Positions 50,027-57,648 of a stretch of 64,000 bases of DNA are shown piece after piece. The DNA is taken from NCBI RefSeq assembly GCF_001953875.1, contig NZ_MQUR01000022.1, positions 1 through 64,000 on the forward strand. The letters are read 5' to 3'. The DNA is from Streptomyces amritsarensis. GTDB taxonomy: Bacteria; Actinomycetota; Actinomycetes; Streptomycetales; Streptomycetaceae. Position numbers and translations under genes: made by a program. The number at the start of each line of letters is the position of its first letter. Position 1 is the stretch's first letter. Below the pieces are notes generated by a model. It did no database searches. It had not been told where the DNA came from and saw only the letters and a program-made list of their open reading frames with translations.

Positions 50027-50064
50027 GTTCTACGCACGTAGACGGAGTGCGTAGGGAGTAGAAC
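50027..50064 (-). promoter_or_regulatory. nested inverted repeats upstream of the pyrimidine operon
   Basis: CTACGCAC (50030-50037) pairs with GTGCGTAG (50047-50054), and around it GTTCTAC (50027-50033) pairs with GTAGAAC (50058-50064). The direct GTAG units and the dyads make a strong operator candidate 28-65 bases upstream of the amidase start. The regulator is not in this window. The rest of the 50,065-50,228 gap has no gene. Confidence 0.6.
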
Positions 50065-50228
50065 GTAGGCCTCGTCACAGCGTGGGGCAAGACCGCCGTG
50101 CACGGTTGGAGTAGTCGATCACGTTACGTCGCGTCGTGGTCGTTTGCGGTCAGCGGGCGGGGCTTTGACGACATGAACCGGGGCTGTCCGCAAGGCGGCA
50201 GGGGAATCGGCCGCCTCGCGGACGTCTC

Positions 50229-52043
50229 CTAGGGGGCGACGATGCCGGCCACGCGCAGGGCGTGGAGGAGGTCGCGGTGGCGGGCGCCGGGGAGTAGACC
50301 GGCGGCGTGGAGCAGGCGCGGGGCGAGCCACCGAGGGTCGTGCCGGGCCAGGGCGGCGGCCTCCTCGGCGGTGCGGACCCGTACGAAGGCCCCGAGCAGG
50401 GCGTCGGCCTCGCGGTTGCGGCCGGCCGCGCCGAGCGCGAGGGCCGCGTCCGCGACCTCGGCGGAGGGGCGGGCGACACCCTGGCGCAGCAGGGCGTCGC
50501 GGTCGGCCTCCCGGCCGGCGTCGCCGAGGGCGGCGGCCGCCGCGGCGAGTTGTTCGGGCGGCAGCGAGGCCGCCTCCCACAGCAGGGTGGTCCAGTCGGC
50601 CGCGAGGCCGGCGCGGGCCAGTTCGGCGGCCAGCTCGGGCAGCTGCCCGGCGGGCCAGGCCGCGGCCTGGCACAGGAGGGCGTGCGCCTCGCCGGTACGG
50701 CCCTGCGCGCGCAGCGTGAGCAGCTCGGCGGCGACGGCCCGCGGCCTGCCGGCCGGCTGCGCGGGGGCGGGCGCTGTCTCCGCCGCGGTCGCCCGCTCGG
50801 GCCGCGGCTCCGGCTCGGGCTGCGGCTCGGGCTCGGGTCGGCCGAACCGGGCGCCGCGCGGTACGGAACGTCCTTGCGGACTCCCCGGCCCGCCGGCGGC
50901 CTCGGCGTCCGGGTGGCCCGGCGGCGGGGTGAAGACCTGGGCCTGGGCAGCCGCCGCCCCGGCGTACCGGGCGCCCCCGGCCCGCCGTGCCCCGCGCAGC
51001 CACCGCCCCTCGGCCCGCCCGACGGGCGGCAGCGCCGCCGACTCCGCCGCTGCCTCGTCGCCCCCTCCCCCCGGGGCCGGGGCCGCGGGGTGCGGCACGG
51101 CGGCGGGCTCCGCGGGCGCACCCCCACCCGGCACCGACGCCCGCCAGGCCCCCGCGCCCGCACCGTCCGGGGCCTGCGGCCGGGCGCCCGGCGAGGCGGC
51201 GGGCTCCGCGGACGCACCTCCACCCGGCACCGACGCCCGCCAGGCCCCCGCGCCCGCACCGTCCGGGACCTGCGGCCCGGCGTGCGGCGAGGCGGCGGGA
51301 TCCGCGGTGGCACCCCCACCCGGCACTGACACGCGCCAGGCCCCCGCGCCCGCACCGTCCGGGGCCTGCGGCCGGGCGTGCGGCATCGCGGGCGCAATGT
51401 TTCCCGGCGCTGACGCGCGCCAGGCCCCCGCGCCCGGAGCGCCGGCGTCGGGGCCCGCCGCCGGCGCAGGTCGGGGTTCCGTTCGGGTCGCGGGCCGGGG
51501 CGGGTGGGGGGATCCCTGGTGGCGGGCGGTCGGCGAGGGGGTGGTCTCCAGGGCGGCCAGTCGGGCCGCCAGGTCTTCGTGGCGGGCCGCGGCGCGGGCC
51601 ATGTCGTCCTGGGTCCAGGACAGTTCGCGGGTCAGGGCGTCGGTCTCGGCCCGGTCGGCGCTCCCGCCGAGGCGGGCGGTCAGGCTCCGCAGGGCGGCCT
51701 CCGACCCGGCACGCTGGGCGGCGGCCGCCGCGAGCAGGGTCCGCAGTTCCTCCTCACCCCCCGGCAGCCGGTCCCACACGGTGACGGCCGCCGCCCGCAG
51801 CCGCGCCGCGTATACGGTCTCCCGCGCCGCGAGCTCCGCGCCGGCCGCCCCCGCCAGGTCCCTCAGCAGCGACTCCATCACGTCCCACGGGGGTATCGCC
51901 GCCCCGTCCAGACAGGCCCGCATGCCCTCCGGATCCCGGCGCAGGAACTCCCCGTACCAGCCTGCCCCGGCATCCAGCCTCTGCGTCAATCCCCGCAAGT
52001 ATCCGGAGAGTTGACTGATCGCCAGTGAAGTCGCGGTCTCCAT
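50229..52043 (-). CDS. Ala/Pro-rich hypothetical protein with tandem repeats
   Basis: A 604-aa cytoplasmic protein from ATG 52043 (METATSLAISQLSGYLRGL) with GGTGGGG 12 bases upstream; a GTG at 52061 would add six residues. An N-terminal helical domain (about 1-160) contains the stretch GEFLRRDPEGMRACLDGAAIPPWDVMESLL and a coiled-coil-like helix (about 118-155). The middle (about 200-325) has tandem 32-residue repeats built around GAGAWRASVPGGGA, and the C-terminus (about 440-604) is an Ala-rich helical array resembling TPR/HEAT-like pairs. It is a conserved Streptomyces type as far as I recall, of unknown role. Confidence 0.75.
   Translation of the reverse strand: METATSLAISQLSGYLRGLTQRLDAGAGWYGEFLRRDPEGMRACLDGAAIPPWDVMESLLRDLAGAAGAELAARETVYAARLRAAAVTVWDRLPGGEEELRTLLAAAAAQRAGSEAALRSLTARLGGSADRAETDALTRELSWTQDDMARAAARHEDLAARLAALETTPSPTARHQGSPHPPRPATRTEPRPAPAAGPDAGAPGAGAWRASAPGNIAPAMPHARPQAPDGAGAGAWRVSVPGGGATADPAASPHAGPQVPDGAGAGAWRASVPGGGASAEPAASPGARPQAPDGAGAGAWRASVPGGGAPAEPAAVPHPAAPAPGGGGDEAAAESAALPPVGRAEGRWLRGARRAGGARYAGAAAAQAQVFTPPPGHPDAEAAGGPGSPQGRSVPRGARFGRPEPEPQPEPEPRPERATAAETAPAPAQPAGRPRAVAAELLTLRAQGRTGEAHALLCQAAAWPAGQLPELAAELARAGLAADWTTLLWEAASLPPEQLAAAAAALGDAGREADRDALLRQGVARPSAEVADAALALGAAGRNREADALLGAFVRVRTAEEAAALARHDPRWLAPRLLHAAGLLPGARHRDLLHALRVAGIVAP
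51099..51440 (-). repeat. 96-base in-frame tandem repeats
   Basis: Three full units of exactly 96 bases (51099-51194, 51195-51290, 51291-51386) and a shorter, diverged fourth, inside the Ala/Pro-rich gene. Units 1-3 are nearly identical. They encode the repeated peptide GAGAWRASVPGGGA followed by an Ala/Pro-rich spacer; 96 bases is 32 codons, so the reading frame is kept. Confidence 0.9.
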
Positions 52044-52088
52044 GACCGCATTGGACCCCACCCGTGTTACGGGCGGGCTACGGGAGTC

Positions 52089-52469
52089 TCAAAGCTTGAC
52101 GGCGATCGCGGTGTGCGGCCGCTTCCCCCGCCGCACCAGAGCGGCGGGCACGTCCACCGCCCAGAACTGCCAGGTGTACTTGCGCGACATGAGCTTGCGC
52201 ACGCGGCGCAGGCCTTCCTCGTCGAGCAGCCGGGCCTGCCCCTCGACCACGGTCGCGCCTTCCTCGAGACGCCCGCGCACGTCGCACGCGGCGACGGTGA
52301 CCCGCCCGTCGTTGCGGATGCGCTTGACCTTCCACGAGTCGCTGCGCGTCCACACGTACAGCTCACCCCCGTCGGCGACCGCCCACACCGGCGTCGCCAC
52401 GGGCGTGCCGTCCTTGCGGAAGGTGGTGAGGCTGACGTACCGCGCGCTGCCGAGCTCCTGGAGACCCAT
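52089..52469 (-). CDS. PPOX-class F420-dependent oxidoreductase
   Basis: A 126-aa split beta-barrel protein of the pyridoxamine 5'-phosphate oxidase-like class. MGLQELGSARYVSLTTFRKDGTPVATPVWAVADGGELYVWTRSDSWKVKRIRNDGRVTVAACDVRG carries the PPOX-class core, and RLLDEEGLRRVRKLMSRKYTWQF the dimer helix. Actinomycete members of this length usually bind F420 or heme/FMN. The cofactor cannot be settled from the sequence alone. Single gene, downstream of the repeat-rich gene's divergent promoter. Confidence 0.82.
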   Translation of the reverse strand: MGLQELGSARYVSLTTFRKDGTPVATPVWAVADGGELYVWTRSDSWKVKRIRNDGRVTVAACDVRGRLEEGATVVEGQARLLDEEGLRRVRKLMSRKYTWQFWAVDVPAALVRRGKRPHTAIAVKL

Positions 52470-52514
52470 ACCCGGACCCTAGCGCGGACGGCCGGCGGCC
52501 CGGCCCACCACCCG

Positions 52515-53177
52515 CTACTTCGGCATCAGGACGGTGTCGACGAGGTAGACGGTGGCGTTGGCGGTCTCCACCTCGCCGCAGACCACGTTGGAGGTGCCGT
52601 TGACCTTGTACTCCTCCCCCAGGCCGTCCGTGGTCAGCTCCCCCTTCTGCAGCGTCTCGAAGGTGCCGCTCTCCAGTTGCCTCGGCGTGAGCTTCTGGCC
52701 GACGACGTGGTAGGTGAGGATCTTGGTCAGCGTCGCCTTGTCGGCGAGGACCTTGTCGAGGTCGGCCTTCGGGATCTTCGCGAAGGCGTCGTCGGTGGGG
52801 GCGAAGACGGTGATGTCCTTGGCGTTGTTGAGGGTGTCGACGAGGCCGGCCTTCTTGACCGCGGCGACCAGTGTGGACAGGGCCGGGTTGTTGGAGGCGG
52901 CGGTGGCGACCGGGTCCTTGGCCATGCCTTCGAAGGAGCCCGCTCCCTGCTTGGGCACGCCGGCGCAGGCCGGGCCGAAGGGTCCTTCGGCGGTCACGGC
53001 GCCGTCGGCGGCCGCCGGGGTGTCGGCCGCCCGGTCCTGGGCGGACCCGGCGGCGGGGGCGGCGCCGGCGTCGCCGCCGGAGTCGGAGCAGGCCGCGAGC
53101 GAGAAGGGCAGGACGGCGGCCGCGGCCACCGCGATCGCGGTACGGCGGATGCGGGTGGCGGTGCGGGTGTTGTTCAT
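52515..53177 (-). CDS. fasciclin domain lipoprotein
   Basis: A 220-aa exported lipoprotein. The signal peptide ends in a lipobox (SLAACSDSGG, Cys about 30). A disordered Ala/Gly linker is followed by one fasciclin domain (about 78-218: NNPALSTLVAAVKKAGLVDTLNNAKDITVFAPTDDAFAKIP, LTYHVVGQKLTP, VYLVDTVLMPK). The fold matches MPT70/MPB83-type surface proteins, which are often controlled by an ECF sigma factor; none is adjacent here. ATG 53177 with AAGGAG at 53,189-53,194. Confidence 0.92.
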   Translation of the reverse strand: MNNTRTATRIRRTAIAVAAAAVLPFSLAACSDSGGDAGAAPAAGSAQDRAADTPAAADGAVTAEGPFGPACAGVPKQGAGSFEGMAKDPVATAASNNPALSTLVAAVKKAGLVDTLNNAKDITVFAPTDDAFAKIPKADLDKVLADKATLTKILTYHVVGQKLTPRQLESGTFETLQKGELTTDGLGEEYKVNGTSNVVCGEVETANATVYLVDTVLMPK

Positions 53178-53459
53178 GATCGGCTGCTCCTTGCACTGGG
53201 GTGATCGGATGCAGGGCACGGCGGCCAAGCCGCTGTGCCTTGTGGCGGCGGGCCGAGGCGGGCCGGAGGGGGCCCGGAGGGACGGGCCTGCCCGAGGCGG
53301 CGGCGGGAGCGGAGAGACGGCGGGTGCCCGGCGGCGGCGGGAGCGGAGGGACCGCCTGCCCGGGGCGGTGGCGACGAGCGGCGGACGCGGTCGGGCGAGG
53401 GTGGTGCGGAAGGTACTCACACCTCGGATTCGGTGTGGTCCGCCCGGCGGATGGGTGCT
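53178..53459. other. gene-free stretch with short direct repeats
   Basis: About 280 bases upstream of the fasciclin gene. The sequence GGCGGCGGCGGGAGCGGAG occurs twice, near 53,297-53,315 and 53,330-53,348. It is strongly G-biased on the plus strand. The fasciclin promoter should be here; no clear -10 was found. Confidence 0.5.
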
Positions 53460-53484
53460 CACCCCGCCGGATGAGAGCGGGGTG
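53460..53484 (-). terminator. hairpin after the small lipoprotein gene
   Basis: CACCCCGC (53460-53467) and GCGGGGTG (53477-53484) form an 8-bp stem with a 9-base loop, 7 bases beyond the stop of the leftward small lipoprotein frame. Its presence supports that frame being a gene. Confidence 0.5.
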
Positions 53485-53491
53485 TCACCAC

Positions 53492-53668
53492 TCAGCGGCC
53501 GTACGGCCCGCCCGGCTCCACCGCTCCCGTCCGTTCCCGCCCGTCCGCTTCGCGTACGGGACCCGGCCGGTCGTCCGGCAGTGCGCACGCCGCCAGCAGC
53601 AGCCCTCCGGCGAGGAGGGCGCCGACGGCTGCGCATCCGAGTCGTTCGGCTGCGTTCGTGGCTGACAC
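53492..53668 (-). CDS. small lipoprotein candidate
   Basis: A 58-aa frame starting at GTG 53668 (VSATNAAERLGCAAVGALLA) with GAAGG six bases upstream. A hydrophobic helix (AVGALLAGGLLLAAC) ends in a perfect lipobox LAAC at about residue 28, followed by a charged tail. It thus looks like a processed lipoprotein with a mature part of about 30 residues. The open frame extends to 53746 but only the GTG start puts the positive/hydrophobic pattern at the N-terminus. A hairpin follows. Function unknown; too short to judge codon use. Confidence 0.45.
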   Translation of the reverse strand: MSATNAAERLGCAAVGALLAGGLLLAACALPDDRPGPVREADGRERTGAVEPGGPYGR

Positions 53669-53815
53669 GCCTTCACGCCTGCCCCGTGCGCGGCAAGTCC
53701 CACCCCGGATTGGGCCGTTCGGCCCCGGCTGCCGCCCGAACGGCACCGCGCGGGGCCCCGCGGCGCGACGGCGCGCGTCCCGGCGGGCGGGGCGGCGGCC
53801 CCGGCGGCCCGGGCC

Positions 53816-54067
53816 TCAGGCGGGTACGGCCGCGCAGCGCCTGAGCACGTCGTCGAGCGAGAGCCCGAGCGCCTCGGCGAGCGCGGCGACGGTGAAGAAG
53901 GCGGGGGTGGGCGCCCGACCGGTCTCGATCTTGCGCAGGGTTTCGGCGGAGAGCCCGGCCCCGGCCGCGACCTCGACCATGCTGCGGGTGCCACGGGCCT
54001 CGCGCAGCAGGGCGCCCAGACGCTCGCCGCGCTCGCGCTCTTCGGGGGTGAGAGGGGTACGGACCAT
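53816..54067 (-). CDS. XRE family helix-turn-helix regulator
   Basis: An 83-aa single HTH_XRE domain: RLGALLREARGTRSMVEVAAGAGLSAETLRKIETGRAPTPAFFTVAALAEALGLSLDDVLRRC spans all five helices (about 14-78). It has no other domain, so it is a small Cro-like repressor. It is divergent from the methionine aminopeptidase gene across a 64-base AT-rich region full of dyads, which it most likely binds to regulate both genes. Confidence 0.92.
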   Translation of the reverse strand: MVRTPLTPEERERGERLGALLREARGTRSMVEVAAGAGLSAETLRKIETGRAPTPAFFTVAALAEALGLSLDDVLRRCAAVPA

Positions 54068-54088
54068 GAGCCCATCCTACCCGGACGG

Positions 54089-54130
54089 CCAATAAGTATC
54101 CCGTTACAGTTATACCGGTATAGTTATTGG
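54089..54130. promoter_or_regulatory. AT-rich operator between the XRE gene and map
   Basis: The perfect palindrome TATACCGGTATA (54111-54122) lies inside a larger inverted repeat CCAATAA (54089-54095) and TTATTGG (54124-54130). The region is strikingly AT-rich for this genome and overlaps the probable promoters of both genes; the right arm ends one base before the map ATG, which has no Shine-Dalgarno site, so map may be leaderless. Confidence 0.65.
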
Positions 54131-54131
54131 A

Positions 54132-54899
54132 ATGGTGGAACTGAAGACAGCACCCGAGATCGAGAAGATGCGCGCCGCGGGCCGGGTCGTCGCCCGCGCC
54201 CTGGCCGCCGTACGGAAGGCCGCGCACGTCGGAGTGGCCCTGTCGGACCTGGACCGGGTGGCCCGCGAGGTGCTCCGCGGGGCCGGGGCGACCTCGCCCT
54301 TCCTCGGCTACCGGCCGAGCTTCGCACCCGCGCCCTTCCCCGCGGTGGTGTGCGCCTCCGTCAACGACGCGATCGTGCACGGCATCCCCGACGGCTACCG
54401 GCTGTCCGACGGCGACCTCGTCAGCATCGACTGCGGGGCGAAGCTCGGCGGCTGGGCCGGGGACGCGGCGGTCAGCTTCACCGTGGGCCGCGCCCGCCCC
54501 GAGGACCTGCGGCTGATCGGGACGTCCGAGGCGGCCCTCGCGGCCGGCATCGCCGCCGCCGTACCCGGCAACAGGATCGGGGACATCGCCCACGCCGTCG
54601 GCACGGTCTGCCGGTCCGCCGGATACGGCGTCCCCGACGGCTTCGGCGGCCACGGCATCGGGCGCAGCATGCACGAGGACCCGGGCGTGCCCAACGAGGG
54701 CCCGCCGGGGCGCGGGATGAAGCTGCGCCCCGGCATGGTCCTCGCCATCGAGCCGATGCTGATCGCGGGCGGTACGGACGACTACCGGTGCGACGGCGAC
54801 GGCTGGACCCTGCGCACCGTCGACGGCAGCCGCGCCGCCCACTCGGAGCACACGGTCGCGATCACCGCACGCGGCCCGCGGATCCTCACCGCGCCGTGA
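54132..54899 (+). CDS. map: type I methionine aminopeptidase
   Basis: A 255-aa dinuclear metallopeptidase that removes N-terminal Met. All pita-bread ligands are present: NDAIVHGIPDG, SIDCGAKLGGWAGDAAV (two Asp), HGIGRSMHEDPGVPN (His), LAIEPM (Glu) and SEHTVAI (Glu). Streptomyces has other map genes near the ribosomal cluster, so this is an accessory copy. It is divergent from an XRE regulator across a palindromic promoter, which suggests conditional expression. ATG 54132 has no ribosome site. Confidence 0.93.
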   Translation: MVELKTAPEIEKMRAAGRVVARALAAVRKAAHVGVALSDLDRVAREVLRGAGATSPFLGYRPSFAPAPFPAVVCASVNDAIVHGIPDGYRLSDGDLVSIDCGAKLGGWAGDAAVSFTVGRARPEDLRLIGTSEAALAAGIAAAVPGNRIGDIAHAVGTVCRSAGYGVPDGFGGHGIGRSMHEDPGVPNEGPPGRGMKLRPGMVLAIEPMLIAGGTDDYRCDGDGWTLRTVDGSRAAHSEHTVAITARGPRILTAP

Positions 54900-54915
54900 C
54901 CGCCGTCGGGCGGCC

Positions 54916-56721
54916 CTACGGTGTGCCGTGCGGGCGTACGACCATGGCCGAGCCGCCGCCGCGCCGGGAGGTCTCGGCCGCCGCCAGCCATCGGCCGTCG
55001 GGCAGCCGCTGGACCGCGGTGGCGGCGCCGATCTCCGGGTTCTGCCGGAAGCCGTGTCCCAGGGCCTCCAGCTCGGCGCGCAGCGGGCTGTTCCACAGGC
55101 CCGGTTCCAGCTCGGTGGTGGTCTGGTTGCGCTGGCTGGCCCGCGGTGCGGCGATCGCGTCGACCAGGGGCAGGCCGCGGTCCAGGTGGCCGGTCAGGGT
55201 CTGCAGGACCGTGGTGATGATGGTGGCTCCGCCGGGCGAGCCGACCGCGAGCACCGGCCGGCCGTCGTCCAGCACGATCGTCGGGGACATGGACGAGCGC
55301 GGCCGCTTTCCGGGGCCGGGCAGGTTCGGGTCCGGGACCCCGGGCGCCGCCGGGGCGAAGGAGAAGTCGGTGAGCTCGTTGTTGAGCAGGAAGCCGCGGC
55401 CGGGGACGGTGATCGCGCTGCCTCCGGTGGACTCGATGGTCAGGGTGTAGGAGACGACGTTGCCCCAGCGGTCGGCGACCGTCAGGTGCGTGGTGTTCTC
55501 CCCCTCGTACGTGGTCGGCGCGGCCTGACCGGTGGTGGCGCAGGGCTGCGGGTGGCGCGGGTCTCCGGGGGCCAGCGGGCTGGTCAGGGCCCGGTCGGGA
55601 TCGATCAGGCAGGCGCGGGAGTCGGCGAAGCGCTGGGAGAGCAGTTGGCGCGTCGGTACGTCGACGGCGGCCGGGTCGCCGACCCAGCGGCCGCGGTCGG
55701 CGAAGGAGATCCGGGAGGCCTCGATGAAGCGGTGCAGGTACTGGGCCCCGGACAGCTTCGACAGGTCGGTGCGTTCCAGGATGTTCAGCGCCTCGCCGAC
55801 GGTGGTGCCGCCGGAGGACGAGGGCGCCATGCTGTAGACGTCCAGGCCCCGGTAGCCCACCCGGGTGGGCTCCTGCCGCTTGGTGCCGTATGCGCGCAGG
55901 TCGCCGGCGGTCAGGTCGCCGGGCCGGACCCGGCGGGTGGCGGCGGGGTCCACCGGGGGCGTGCGGACGGTGCGGACGATGTCGTCGGCGATGGGGCCCC
56001 GGTAGAGGGCGCCGGTCCCCTTCCGGGCGAGTTCGGCGTAGGTGTCGGCGAGGTCGGGGTTCTTGAAGGTGGAGCCGACGACCGGCAGGGAGCCGCCGGG
56101 CAGGAACAGCTTCGAGGTGTCCGGGAAGTCCCTGAACCGGGCCTCGTTGAGCTCGGTCTGGGCCCGGAAGGTGGCGTCCACGGTGAAGCCGTCGCGGGCC
56201 AGTTTCTCGGCGGGCCGCAGGAGTTGGCGCAGCGGGCGGCTGCCCCAGGCGTCGAGGGCGCTCTTCCAGGTGGCGGGGGTGCCGGGGACGCCGACGCCGA
56301 GGCCGCTGGTCTGGCCCTCCGCGAAGGGGATCGGCTGCCCGTTCTCCTGGAAGAGGGCGGCGGTGGCCGTGGCCGGGGCGGTCTCCCGGCCGTCGATGGT
56401 GTGCACCCGGCGGGCGCGGGCGTCGTAGTAGACGAAGTAGCCGCCGCCTCCGATGCCCGCCGAGTAGGGCTCGGTGACGCCGAGCGCGGCGGCGGTGGCG
56501 ACGGCCGCGTCGACGGCGTTGCCGCCGGAGCGCAGTACGGCGATCCCGGCGGCCGAGGCGTCGGCGTCGACGCTGGCGACGGCTCCGCCGTGGCCGGCGG
56601 CGACGGGTACCTTCGCCGGCGGTGCCGGGGCGGCGGCGGAGGGCGGGGCGGCTCCGGCCCCGACGAGTGCGGCGACGACGGTCAGCATCGGTAACGTGCG
56701 GGCGACGGCGGGACGGTGCAT
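54916..56721 (-). CDS. ggt: secreted gamma-glutamyltransferase
   Basis: A 601-aa Ntn-hydrolase that cleaves gamma-glutamyl bonds (glutathione and analogues) outside the cytoplasm. The signal peptide (about 1-30, TLPMLTVVAALVGAGAAPPSAAA) is followed by the large-subunit motif GIGGGGYFVYYDARARR. The autocleavage site lies in YEGENTTHLTVAD, where the first Thr of TTH becomes the nucleophile of the small subunit. ATG 56721 has GGAGG. It converges on map with a 16-base gap. Confidence 0.94.
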   Translation of the reverse strand: MHRPAVARTLPMLTVVAALVGAGAAPPSAAAPAPPAKVPVAAGHGGAVASVDADASAAGIAVLRSGGNAVDAAVATAAALGVTEPYSAGIGGGGYFVYYDARARRVHTIDGRETAPATATAALFQENGQPIPFAEGQTSGLGVGVPGTPATWKSALDAWGSRPLRQLLRPAEKLARDGFTVDATFRAQTELNEARFRDFPDTSKLFLPGGSLPVVGSTFKNPDLADTYAELARKGTGALYRGPIADDIVRTVRTPPVDPAATRRVRPGDLTAGDLRAYGTKRQEPTRVGYRGLDVYSMAPSSSGGTTVGEALNILERTDLSKLSGAQYLHRFIEASRISFADRGRWVGDPAAVDVPTRQLLSQRFADSRACLIDPDRALTSPLAPGDPRHPQPCATTGQAAPTTYEGENTTHLTVADRWGNVVSYTLTIESTGGSAITVPGRGFLLNNELTDFSFAPAAPGVPDPNLPGPGKRPRSSMSPTIVLDDGRPVLAVGSPGGATIITTVLQTLTGHLDRGLPLVDAIAAPRASQRNQTTTELEPGLWNSPLRAELEALGHGFRQNPEIGAATAVQRLPDGRWLAAAETSRRGGGSAMVVRPHGTP

Positions 56722-56922
56722 CCGGACCTCCAGTGGCAGCGTGGGGCGAGCCTAGCGCCGGGCCCGGCGCCCCGTCAGGGCGTCTGCCGGGGCGCGCCGT
56801 CGGGCGTGGCACCGTCCGGCGTGGCGCCCCACCGGCGGGTGAAAGGGACACCGGAGGGCGGAACGGGGCGCAAGGGCACCGGGCCGGTGATCCCCGCCGC
56901 CGGCACCGCTAGCATCCCGCGC

Positions 56923-57648
56923 ATGGACGACGACGTGCGCAACATCGTGCTCGGGGTGATAGCCACCGCCGTCAGCGGCGGGTTCGGCTGGTTCTCCCGG
57001 ACCTACCTCTGGCGGCGCGCGCTCCGCCGCAAGCAGGCGTTCTTCGGTCTGCCGACCGGCGCCGACTGCCTGTTCGTGGTCAACCGGCAGATGGGGGGAA
57101 AGGAATCCTCCCTGCACCGCAACGACGCCTTCGCCCTGCTGGAGATCTCCGCGCTGATCAAGGACTGCGGGGCGAACGTGCAGGTCGTCACGCACGACAC
57201 CGCCCGTCAGGGCTTCGGTGACCGAGCCGAGTTCTGCGTCGGCGGTCCGACCTCCAACGCCCGCACCACCGCGCACCTGGCGTCGATGCTGCCGGGCATC
57301 ACCGTCAACACCGACTCCGAGCAGCACGAGAACCGGGGTGCGATCCAGGTGGGCGGTGAGACCTACCGGTGGCGCAACGGGCTGGAGGAGTACGTGCTGC
57401 TGGCCCGGCTGACGGGCGGGGAGGGCGGCCGGCCGGTGTTCCTGCTGTCCGGGCAGACCGCGGTCAGCAACCAGGCCGCCGCCCGGTACCTGAACCGGCA
57501 GCACACGCAGCTGGCGCGCAAGTACGGGGCGGACTCCTTCTGCCTGGTGCTGAAGGTCGTCAACTCCGACGCCTACGGGCCGGACGTGACGGAGCTGGTC
57601 GCGGACGTCACCCGGGCGGCCCGGACACCCGCAGCGGCAGCCGTGTGA
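56923..57648 (+). CDS. membrane-anchored hypothetical protein
   Basis: A 241-aa protein with one N-terminal transmembrane helix (about 7-25, NIVLGVIATAVSGGFGWF), a short basic stretch, then a soluble alpha/beta domain (about 40-235). Distinctive stretches are FVVNRQMGGKESSLHRNDAFALLEISALIKDCGANVQVVTHD and EFCVGGPTSNARTTAHL. The family is not one I can name; it looks like a nucleotide- or ligand-binding Rossmann-type fold. Its last 41 bases overlap, in convergent orientation, the P450 gene. Confidence 0.7.
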   Translation: MDDDVRNIVLGVIATAVSGGFGWFSRTYLWRRALRRKQAFFGLPTGADCLFVVNRQMGGKESSLHRNDAFALLEISALIKDCGANVQVVTHDTARQGFGDRAEFCVGGPTSNARTTAHLASMLPGITVNTDSEQHENRGAIQVGGETYRWRNGLEEYVLLARLTGGEGGRPVFLLSGQTAVSNQAAARYLNRQHTQLARKYGADSFCLVLKVVNSDAYGPDVTELVADVTRAARTPAAAAV

